A DNA stretch of 15,880 nt from a bacterium (GTDB lineage Bacteria; Babelota; Babeliae; Babelales; Chromulinivoraceae), in the NCBI GenBank assembly GCA_947377595.1, contig CANCGK010000011.1:1-15880 (forward strand), given 5' to 3'. The notes beneath the pieces were generated by a model. The model was not told the DNA's origin. It was given only the letters and a program-made list of their open reading frames with translations, and did not search any database. Both the position numbers and the translations under genes were made by a program. Below, in pieces: positions 6,288 through 13,208 of this stretch (positions are counted from its first letter, which is position 1; each line of letters opens with the position of its first letter).

Positions 6288-7070
6288 ATGAAAACATCTC
6301 GCAATTTCATAATTGTTACATGTGCAATATCGATAGTATGCATAGCGTTAGGTTACTTTTTTGCTACACATCATCAATCAAAACAACAATTTGAAAGAAG
6401 ATTTCAGGCTATTATTTTTGATATGGATGGAACGACGATTGATACTGATCATATGTGGAAATCTTCTAATGGTCCTATCTTAGACTCGCATGCTCCACAC
6501 TTGACTCCAGATGAAAAAAAAGCCTTAGTTGATACCTTTGCACATTTAACAATTTATGAAGTGTGGAAGTTAGTTCATGAAAATTGTTCTTTAGAAATAA
6601 CATTAGATGAATTAATAGATGAAAATATTAAACATTTACACAATGTTTATGAAAACAATACCATTTCATTCATTCCTCATTTTACAAGCTTTCACGAAAA
6701 AGCTGTAGCATTTGGTCTTAAAACTGCGATTGCAAGCAACTCACAACAAAAAACCGTTGATATTATCGTAAAATCAGTCCCATTAAACAAATATTTTGGA
6801 CAACATATTTATAATGCTGATCATGTTAACAAGGTGTATAAACCTGCACCTGATGTATATCTTTACGCAGCACAGATGCTTGGAGTTCAACCTTGCAAAT
6901 GCATTGCCATCGAAGATAGTGGATCTGGAGTAAAAGCTGCTAAAGCAGCTGGTATGTATTGTATTGGCATTAATACAGCACATAATAAAGCTGCTCTTGC
7001 AAAAGCTGATGAAATTGTTGACTGTTATACTCAAATTGATTTAGAAAAATTATTAAGTTTAGCTAATTAA
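6288..7070 (+). CDS. HAD-superfamily hydrolase with N-terminal membrane anchor (paralogue of upstream gene)
   Basis: A 260-residue tandem paralogue of the preceding HAD enzyme, with about 39 extra N-terminal residues forming an uncleaved-looking signal anchor (FIIVTCAISIVCIALGYFF, about 7-25). The catalytic set is complete: Asp45 and Asp47 in FDMDGT, Ser150 in AIASNS, Lys185 in YKPAPD, Glu209-Asp210 in IEDSGSG. The C-termini of the two proteins are nearly alike (ADEIVDCY then LEKLL), which shows duplication. A positively charged N-terminus followed by one helix predicts the catalytic domain outside the inner membrane, unusual for this normally cytosolic subfamily. AAAGGA lies about 11 bases before the ATG. 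A symporter gene follows after 51 bases, so transport-linked dephosphorylation is possible but unproven. Confidence 0.86.
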   Translation: MKTSRNFIIVTCAISIVCIALGYFFATHHQSKQQFERRFQAIIFDMDGTTIDTDHMWKSSNGPILDSHAPHLTPDEKKALVDTFAHLTIYEVWKLVHENCSLEITLDELIDENIKHLHNVYENNTISFIPHFTSFHEKAVAFGLKTAIASNSQQKTVDIIVKSVPLNKYFGQHIYNADHVNKVYKPAPDVYLYAAQMLGVQPCKCIAIEDSGSGVKAAKAAGMYCIGINTAHNKAALAKADEIVDCYTQIDLEKLLSLAN

Positions 7071-7121
7071 GAGGTCGAATAAATAGGCCCTGTTAATCTC
7101 ATTTTGTAAGGATATCCTCGT

Positions 7122-8483
7122 ATGAGCATTACTCTTTTTTTGATTTTATTATTTTGTCTGACAACATTTTATTTTATTATCGGACTTTTAACGTCTCGAA
7201 AAGTTACCACAGTCGATGATTATTTTTTAGCAAATCGACAAGTTGGTATATTACCTTTAACTTTTACCTTAGTTGCAACACAACTGGGCAGTGGTTTATT
7301 ATTAGGAACTGCAAGCAGAGCTTACAACATTGGTTTATGGGGAATTTTATATACACTTGGCATGAGTCTTGGTTTTTTAATTTTAGGTTTTGGATTTGCG
7401 GCACAACTGCAATCATTAAACATAAGCACAACAGCCGAAATTTTTGAATTGCGCTATCATTCATACAAACTCAAGCTCTTTGCTTCATTAGTTTCTATCA
7501 TCAGTTTATGGGGTATTTTAGTAGCGCAAATTATCGCATCTCACCAATTATTTTTAAGCTGTGGGATTAATGACCCTCGATGGCTTATTTGCTTTTGGGC
7601 ATTATTAATCGGATATACGATGCTGGGAGGATTACGATCAGTTATCATTATCGATACCCTGCAAGTTATTTTTATTTTAATTATTTTCACGGTCGTTTTT
7701 TATTACGCTTTACCAACAGATGGACTTGCTACAACTTTTTCTATTGCCAATTTAACAAAAATGCAAAATTACTATTTTGGTAAAAAATATGTTGTATCAG
7801 CTTTGTTACCTGTTGTATTTTCATCTGCATTATTTTCGTTAATAGAGCAAGATTTAGCTCAAAAATTCTTTGCTGCAAAAACGGCATGGACAGCTACCAT
7901 AGCAGCTTTTTTAGCAAGTATTATTTTAACATTATTTGCTTGCATTCCTTTATATTTTGGAATTTTTGCAAAAATTAAAAATATTGCAATCCCTGCAGGA
8001 GTAAGCCCGTTACTACCATTTATCGAAAAAATAAGTAGCGAATTGGTCTATGCATTAATTGTGTGTGCATTAATTGCAGCAATTGCTTCAACAGCTGATT
8101 CATTACTTTGCGCAATTAGCTCACACATAGCACAAGATTTTTCAAAATTTTTACCGACCTCAAGAAAATTATTAGTCTCTAAACTCATAACATTTTTAAC
8201 AGGTGCATGCGCATTATTGTTATCTTTTTATGTGTACGGAGATATTATTTCTGTTTTAGAACAAAGTTACAGATTTTCAATCAGTTGTCTTTTTGTGCCA
8301 ACTATTATAGCTTATTTTACACCAAATGTACGTCAAGGTGCGGCATTAGTTGCTATTGTATGTGGTAGCGTAAGTTTTATTGGAGTCCAACTGTTTTTAC
8401 CCCATTCTATCATGCAAGATCTCATTCCTTTAGCACTCTCTTTACTTGGCTACATTCTAGGCGCTATACTAGCAGAACAATAA
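7122..8483 (+). CDS. Sodium:solute symporter (SSS/SSF family)
   Basis: A 453-residue inner-membrane transporter with about 12-13 helices, using the Na+ gradient to import a small solute. Family features seen: VDDYFLANRQVG near the N-terminus (31-42), GSGLLLGTASRAY (57-68), GGLRSVIIIDTLQVIF (169-184), EQDLAQKFFAAK (242-253) and AAIASTADSLLCAISS (319-334), whose Ser323-Thr324 correspond to the Na2-site serine/threonine of TM8 in PutP/vSGLT. These leave little doubt about the family, but substrate (proline, pantothenate, sugar or other) is not readable. AAGGA lies 9 bases before the ATG. Same strand as the HAD pair with a 51-base gap; a large stem-loop follows it, probably ending the transcript. 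Confidence 0.92.
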   Translation: MSITLFLILLFCLTTFYFIIGLLTSRKVTTVDDYFLANRQVGILPLTFTLVATQLGSGLLLGTASRAYNIGLWGILYTLGMSLGFLILGFGFAAQLQSLNISTTAEIFELRYHSYKLKLFASLVSIISLWGILVAQIIASHQLFLSCGINDPRWLICFWALLIGYTMLGGLRSVIIIDTLQVIFILIIFTVVFYYALPTDGLATTFSIANLTKMQNYYFGKKYVVSALLPVVFSSALFSLIEQDLAQKFFAAKTAWTATIAAFLASIILTLFACIPLYFGIFAKIKNIAIPAGVSPLLPFIEKISSELVYALIVCALIAAIASTADSLLCAISSHIAQDFSKFLPTSRKLLVSKLITFLTGACALLLSFYVYGDIISVLEQSYRFSISCLFVPTIIAYFTPNVRQGAALVAIVCGSVSFIGVQLFLPHSIMQDLIPLALSLLGYILGAILAEQ

Positions 8484-8518
8484 AAATAACGAATTAAAAA
8501 ATAAAATATTAAAAATTT

Positions 8519-8564
8519 ATTTGCAAAGTAAAAGTAACAATCAAATGTACTTTGCTTTGCAAAT
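8519..8564 (+). terminator. Large stem-loop after the symporter gene, possible terminator
   Basis: ATTTGCAAAGTAAAAGTA (8519-8536) can pair with TACTTTGCTTTGCAAAT (8548-8564) around an 11-base loop with one bulge and one G-U pair. The stem is AT-rich and lacks a clean U-tract afterwards, so it may be a weak terminator, an RNA-stability element or a regulatory site for the next gene. Otherwise I see nothing in the gap 8484-8615. Confidence 0.45.
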
Positions 8565-8615
8565 AATATAAATATGTAAAGATGGTTCAATAAATTTAGA
8601 TAAAAAAGGTATACC

Positions 8616-9998
8616 ATGAAAAAATTAATGATTGCGCTATTGCTGTGTTACCATATATCAATCACAACAAAACCAATCGACGATACATGGATTACCGTCT
8701 TTGTTCATGGTTCATTTTCAGTAAAACCACATCTAACTGTTTCTAATGCTACCAATGTAATTTTTGATAGAATAGAAGATTCTGTGTACTATCGATCTAT
8801 TGAAATCAATCGCAAAGATAAATTTTTCTTTAAAAATCAAGTCATGCTAGAGCTTGGTTTAAAAAAAATTGATCTACATAATCCAAACAAAGAACAAGCT
8901 GCTCGCATTATTGCTGCAACATATGAAAAAATTTCGCAATATGCTGGTAACGCTCCAAGCAATGAATATTATGCTTTTGGCTGGAGTGGGCTAGTCAGTC
9001 ATAAATTGCGTTATCTTGAAGCTGGTATTTTATATCAACAATTACATGACTTAACAAAAACAATGAAAGCTCAAGGGAAAAACCCTAAAATTCGTTTAAT
9101 TAGCTATAGTCATGGAGGCAATCTTTCTATTCAACTAGGAGCTGTTCATGTTACCAAAACCCCATCAGAACAAATTTCTATTGATGAATTGTATTTACAC
9201 GGCACACCAATTCAAATCGAAACAGATTATTTAATTAATAGTCCTGTATTTAAAAAAATATACAATATCTATTCAAAAGCAGATAGTATCCAAAAAATGG
9301 ATTTCTTTTCATTTAAACGCTTTTTCTCAAATCGTAAATTTACCAATAGACGCAACTTTAAATTACCCGACAAGTTAACTCAAATTCGTTTAAGTATTAC
9401 CGATTATACACCAAAAGATATCACTTCAAATATTCCATTTCCTCGAGATGAAAAAAGTTTGCGCAAACATTTTAAAAAAGCAAGTTATGATCCAGGCCAT
9501 TTTGAATTATGGTTTATGGGGTGGACAATATTATCCTATCGAAAGAATTTTCCATTCAATCCTTTACCTATCATTGATTTTTTACCAATTATTATAAAAG
9601 ATCTTGATAATCATCCAAACCTTTCTCATGATATTATTGTTAAAATTTTGCCATACAAAGAAACTATAGAAATTTATAATGCTCAAAAATTTGTATATCA
9701 TCCAGAATTAATTGTAGAAAAAGAATTTTTACCAAAAAGTCTTATGGAAGATCTGACAACATACGCCTTACGATATGAACCGGTTGATTATAACTTAGAA
9801 ACATATAATCGAAAAATGTATGACGCAATTGCCATAGCTCAATATGAATATGATCAGTTAAATAAATTAAAATTACAAGAAGGCAAAAAAATTAAACACG
9901 AAAAATTTCAACAAAAAGAGATTGATTTAACTAAAAAAGTTGTCAATCTACAAAAAAGCAAAAAAAAGAATAAAAGCCTTTTTAATTTTACTGCATAA
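8616..9998 (+). CDS. Secreted alpha/beta-hydrolase (lipase/esterase-like)
   Basis: A 460-residue protein with a signal peptide (KK then a hydrophobic run, about residues 1-18), so exported. The alpha/beta-hydrolase fold is suggested by VFVHGSF (28-34, oxyanion-loop HG), the nucleophile elbow SYSHGG with Ser165 (first Gly of G-x-S-x-G replaced by Ser), SKADSIQ with Asp223 and PGHFELWF with His295. Order and spacing fit a Ser-Asp-His triad, typical of lipases and related esterases. The last 90 residues (about 370-460) are charged and Lys-rich, perhaps coiled coil or a binding tail. AAGG lies about 7 bases before ATG 8616. In a host-dependent bacterium an exported lipase could act on host lipids; that is inference. 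Substrate unknown. Confidence 0.72.
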   Translation: MKKLMIALLLCYHISITTKPIDDTWITVFVHGSFSVKPHLTVSNATNVIFDRIEDSVYYRSIEINRKDKFFFKNQVMLELGLKKIDLHNPNKEQAARIIAATYEKISQYAGNAPSNEYYAFGWSGLVSHKLRYLEAGILYQQLHDLTKTMKAQGKNPKIRLISYSHGGNLSIQLGAVHVTKTPSEQISIDELYLHGTPIQIETDYLINSPVFKKIYNIYSKADSIQKMDFFSFKRFFSNRKFTNRRNFKLPDKLTQIRLSITDYTPKDITSNIPFPRDEKSLRKHFKKASYDPGHFELWFMGWTILSYRKNFPFNPLPIIDFLPIIIKDLDNHPNLSHDIIVKILPYKETIEIYNAQKFVYHPELIVEKEFLPKSLMEDLTTYALRYEPVDYNLETYNRKMYDAIAIAQYEYDQLNKLKLQEGKKIKHEKFQQKEIDLTKKVVNLQKSKKKNKSLFNFTA

Positions 9999-10010
9999 CA
10001 TCATCATATT

Positions 10011-10751
10011 ATGACACATTACATACAACATCCAACACAATTATGGGTCAGTGATCAAGCGACGCTTGAAGCAAAAATGATTGCATACTTGCAAAAAAAA
10101 TTATGTAGCAATCATGGATGCACGATATGCATAACATGCACACAAATCAGCAGCAAAGATCATCCATGGGTTATCTGGACTACTCCAGAACGATCCTATA
10201 CGCTTGAACAAATCGATGAGATTATTGCGCAAAGTGCATTTCAACTCGATGATCACGAGCAACGTTTTTTTATTTTGCCTCAAGCAGAACGATTAACTGA
10301 ACAATGTTCAAATAGATTATTAAAAACTATAGAAGAACCTTTTCCTGGTTATAATTTTTTCTTTTTAACATCAAGATCCCAAGCGCTACCAATCACTATT
10401 CAATCGCGTTGTGTCGTAACACGATTAAAAGCAACCACGAATTTTGAAATTTATAAAGAATTATTACAACCATTTTTATCTTTGCAATTTTCTCATCCCG
10501 TCAATTTTATTAAGCAATTAGAAAATTTAGACATAAAAGAACAAGAAACTAAAGAATTACTTGATGATTTATATGAACATTGGGCAGATAAATTAAAAGA
10601 AGCAATCAAAAATCAAGATCCTCATGCACATGTTATAGAAAAATTGATCATTATTTTACAAAATGCTCTCCACAATCCTCCTATGACAGGCGGTGCTAAA
10701 ATTTTTTGGAAAAATTTATACATACATGCACATCATGGTACAAAGATTTAA
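10011..10751 (+). CDS. holB: DNA polymerase III delta-prime-like clamp-loader subunit
   Basis: A 246-residue AAA+-type clamp-loader subunit, which helps load the sliding clamp in the replisome. Seen: a compact zinc-finger-like cluster (Cys32, then C-x2-C-x2-C, CTICITC), a Walker-B-like region replaced by RFFILPQAERLTEQCSNRLL, the strongly conserved LLKTIEEP, FFFLTSRSQALPITIQSRC with the SRC arginine-finger motif, and a C-terminal helical part (about 165-246). There is no Walker A P-loop, as expected for delta-prime rather than DnaX. It is shorter than E. coli HolB (334 residues), missing part of the N-terminus and the third domain. It starts 12 bases after the hydrolase with no visible Shine-Dalgarno and overlaps the next gene. 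Confidence 0.85.
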   Translation: MTHYIQHPTQLWVSDQATLEAKMIAYLQKKLCSNHGCTICITCTQISSKDHPWVIWTTPERSYTLEQIDEIIAQSAFQLDDHEQRFFILPQAERLTEQCSNRLLKTIEEPFPGYNFFFLTSRSQALPITIQSRCVVTRLKATTNFEIYKELLQPFLSLQFSHPVNFIKQLENLDIKEQETKELLDDLYEHWADKLKEAIKNQDPHAHVIEKLIIILQNALHNPPMTGGAKIFWKNLYIHAHHGTKI

Positions 10752-11511
10752 AAAAATCATAACAAACTTATTATTTTTTTTAGAGCTTCAACTGCTCATT
10801 TCTGTTGTCATTACGCCTATTTTAATTGCATGGGGATTGCCAATCTCGACTATGTCTATTATAGGTAATTTATTATTTACACAATTTTTAACAGTATTTA
10901 TTTGTATATCTGCCTTACTTTTCACATCAGACATATTTGGTATCTCAAATTATTGGATAGCACAAGCATTAGAATTAACGACTCAGACATGGCATTATTT
11001 TTTATCGTATGGATCGGCTCATTGGCTTATTGGATTTCCTTTCTGGATGCTGCCTATAACAATATTTTGCGCAATAATAGCTTGTAGTTTGTATTACATA
11101 AAAAATATATCTCAAAATTACCGCCTTACATTCCTGATCATGCTGTGTATGATAACACCTATTGCTCATATAATGTTTGAAAAAAAATCAATCCATACGA
11201 TCGTCATGCAAGGAAATCAAGCAATGCATCTGATAAAAACACATAATATTATATATGCTTTTGATTGTGGTGCCCTCGGAGCTCGTCCATCAAGCCAATC
11301 ATGGATTGAATACACATTAGCTCCAACACTCATCAATTCGATGGGAGCAACTCATATTGATACGCTTATCATCTGCAAGTCTAACTCTCGAACTCAAAGT
11401 GCAATTGATAATCTTGTACAACATATTCCTACAACGAAAATAATTCGACTAGATCAACAAATTCAACATAAATCAGATCATGAATCTATGATTAAATATC
11501 TCATCTATTGA
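10735..11511 (+). CDS. ComEC-like membrane protein, shortened, with metal ligands lost
   Basis: A 258-residue protein with about four membrane segments (roughly 12-37, 42-65, 90-117 and 126-148) and an extracytoplasmic C-terminal domain. ISTMSIIGNLLFTQFLTVFI resembles the last part of the ComEC Competence domain. VMQGNQAMHLI (157-167) followed by IYAFDCGALG (173-182) and THIDTLIICKSNSRTQ matches the ComEC metallo-beta-lactamase frame (VGQGD-x-x-LI, DTG, LD-x-LV-L-SH-x-D-x-DH), but the H-x-D-x-DH metal-binding motif is replaced by CKSNSR. Full ComEC is about 700 residues, so the N-terminal OB part and most channel helices are missing. ATG 10735 overlaps holB by 17 bases; an ATG at 10693 would add 14 residues. 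It may be a relic or a repurposed protein; DNA uptake is unlikely. Confidence 0.62.
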   Translation: MVQRFKKIITNLLFFLELQLLISVVITPILIAWGLPISTMSIIGNLLFTQFLTVFICISALLFTSDIFGISNYWIAQALELTTQTWHYFLSYGSAHWLIGFPFWMLPITIFCAIIACSLYYIKNISQNYRLTFLIMLCMITPIAHIMFEKKSIHTIVMQGNQAMHLIKTHNIIYAFDCGALGARPSSQSWIEYTLAPTLINSMGATHIDTLIICKSNSRTQSAIDNLVQHIPTTKIIRLDQQIQHKSDHESMIKYLIY

Positions 11512-11584
11512 TTTTTCAATCAACAATTTTGTATTATTTCAGTAAGAAATATAAAGCAACTTTTAACAATGCAAGATTGTACTC

Positions 11585-12136
11585 ATGAAAAAAAAACATA
11601 CTATTTTATTTGCAAGCCTGATATGTATATCAATCATACAAACTATCAATGGTGCAGCTATTGCACAAAAACATGAATATGAAACATACCAAACTACAGA
11701 TAGCACATGGTCAAAATTTATAGCATTTTTTTATGGAAAAAAAGCTACAAAAAAACCAATGAAACATACCCCGCAGGCAGCTATTCCTATAAAATCAACG
11801 ATAAATTTATCGCGAGAACAGGCGATCGAAGAAATTCGTAAAGTTGTCTCCAATCTGTTTAATCCTCATGATGTTAATCATATTTCTCTTCATTTAAGTA
11901 AAATGAAAGAATTTGCAAAATTTTTAGATGAGGTTCAAGATAAAAAACTTATTGCAGCTGTACACTTTTTACTCATGAATCATCATAGATCAAGTATTAC
12001 AGATACTGTTTTTTGGCTCAAAGCAATTAAAGAATTAGAACTTGATACCATTATGCCTATGACTGATGCAGTTGCGGCATTACCAAAAGCTGAAAAATTA
12101 AAATTACTCAATAAAAAAATGACGGTAGGTAACTAA
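11585..12136 (+). CDS. Small exported protein, unknown function
   Basis: A 183-residue protein with a clear signal peptide: KKK, a hydrophobic core (about 7-20) and a likely cleavage after NGA (22-24). The mature part is basic and mostly helical: a Lys-rich linker (about 50-70), then NLSREQAIEEIRKVVSNLF and KMKEFAKFLDEVQDKKLIAAVHFLLM. I do not recognise a domain or a catalytic motif. It stands 73 bases after the ComEC-like gene on the same strand and is followed at once by a strong bidirectional terminator. Host-associated bacteria often carry such small secreted proteins, but no role can be assigned. Confidence 0.68.
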   Translation: MKKKHTILFASLICISIIQTINGAAIAQKHEYETYQTTDSTWSKFIAFFYGKKATKKPMKHTPQAAIPIKSTINLSREQAIEEIRKVVSNLFNPHDVNHISLHLSKMKEFAKFLDEVQDKKLIAAVHFLLMNHHRSSITDTVFWLKAIKELELDTIMPMTDAVAALPKAEKLKLLNKKMTVGN

Positions 12137-12139
12137 AAC

Positions 12140-12169
12140 AAAAGGCCAATCTTACGAAAGGCCTTTTTT
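12140..12169. terminator. Bidirectional intrinsic terminator between convergent genes
   Basis: AAAAGGCC (12140-12147) and GGCCTTTT (12160-12167) pair in an 8-bp stem around a 12-base loop, followed by a T-run (12164-12169) for plus-strand transcripts and a T-rich tract on the minus strand (TTTTGTTTT). It sits 4 bases after the secreted-protein stop and just beyond the nrdB stop, so it can serve both. Confidence 0.9.
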
Positions 12170-12172
12170 ATT

Positions 12173-13177
12173 TTAATCTTTATCATCCCAATCAAGCGAT
12201 CCTGCTGTTTGATATTCCGTAACACGAGTTTCGAAAAAGTTTTTTTCTTTACTGAGATCTGTTGATTGCGACATCCATGGAAATGGATTTTCGACATGAT
12301 ACAAAGTTGGTAAATCAATACGTTCTAAACGTCGATCTGCAATATGTTGTACATACTCAACAAATTGACGACTTGTAATACCTAATAAACCATCTGGACA
12401 TGCGTTCATAGCATAATCAATTTCAAGGTCAACTGCTTTTTTAATTAAACAAACAATCTCTGCCTGAAATTCATGTGTCCAAATTTCTGGATTTTCAGCT
12501 TTAATGGTATTAATTAAGTCACAACCAAATGCTAAATGCAAACTTTCATCACGCATGATATATTCAAATTGTTGCCCTATTCCAACCATTTTATTATGCC
12601 GTCTTAATGAAAGCATCATGGCAAATCCAGCATAAAAAAATATGCCTTCCATAATCACATAATAACCAATTAAATCATGCACAAATTGCTGCGTTGTTTT
12701 TATATCAACAATATCAAAGCTTGGATCAAGAATAGACTTCGTTAGATCAACAACAAACTCATCTTTAGCTTTAATCACGTCAACGTTTTCATACATGGTA
12801 TATATTTCTTCAGGATTTAAACCTAAAGTATCACAGCAATAAATAAATGTATCAGTATGCACGGCCTCTTCAAAAGCTTGGCGCAAAATATATTGCCTGC
12901 ATTCTGGATTTGTTACATGACGATATACCGTCAATACTAAATTATTTGCTGTCAATGATTCTGCTGTAGAAAAAAATCCTAAATTGAGCAAAATTAAATG
13001 TCGCTCTTGAGGTGTTAATGCAGTTGAAGACTTCCATTGCTCAACATCTCGCTGCATCGAAACTTCTTCTGGCGTCCAATTATTAGCAATACCACCTTTG
13101 TAATATTTTCTTGCCCACATGTAATGCATTGGCAAAATTTTATTAGGATCTGTTTTTGAATCTCTAATAATTCCCAT
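12173..13177 (-). CDS. nrdB: Ribonucleoside-diphosphate reductase beta subunit, class Ic type
   Basis: Small subunit of class I ribonucleotide reductase; it holds the dimetal cofactor that starts radical chemistry in NrdA and so supplies deoxynucleotides. From ATG 13177 it has 334 residues. All six metal ligands are visible: Glu73 (FFSTAES), Glu104 and His107 (EEAVH), Glu177 (YVIMEG), Glu211 and His214 (RDESLH). The first is Glu, not Asp, and the residue at His107+4, where class Ia has the radical Tyr, is Phe111. This combination is that of Chlamydia class Ic enzymes with a Mn(IV)/Fe(III) cofactor (Ct Glu89 and Phe127). Trp34 and Tyr322 could serve radical transfer. ATG 13177 is chosen for AAAGGA 6 bases upstream; the earlier ATG 13225 would overlap nrdA by 17 bases. 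Operon nrdA-nrdB, 31-base gap. Confidence 0.97.
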   Translation of the reverse strand: MGIIRDSKTDPNKILPMHYMWARKYYKGGIANNWTPEEVSMQRDVEQWKSSTALTPQERHLILLNLGFFSTAESLTANNLVLTVYRHVTNPECRQYILRQAFEEAVHTDTFIYCCDTLGLNPEEIYTMYENVDVIKAKDEFVVDLTKSILDPSFDIVDIKTTQQFVHDLIGYYVIMEGIFFYAGFAMMLSLRRHNKMVGIGQQFEYIMRDESLHLAFGCDLINTIKAENPEIWTHEFQAEIVCLIKKAVDLEIDYAMNACPDGLLGITSRQFVEYVQHIADRRLERIDLPTLYHVENPFPWMSQSTDLSKEKNFFETRVTEYQTAGSLDWDDKD

Positions 13178-13208
13178 ATCTATCCTTTGTATTTTTCTAA
13201 AAATATCA

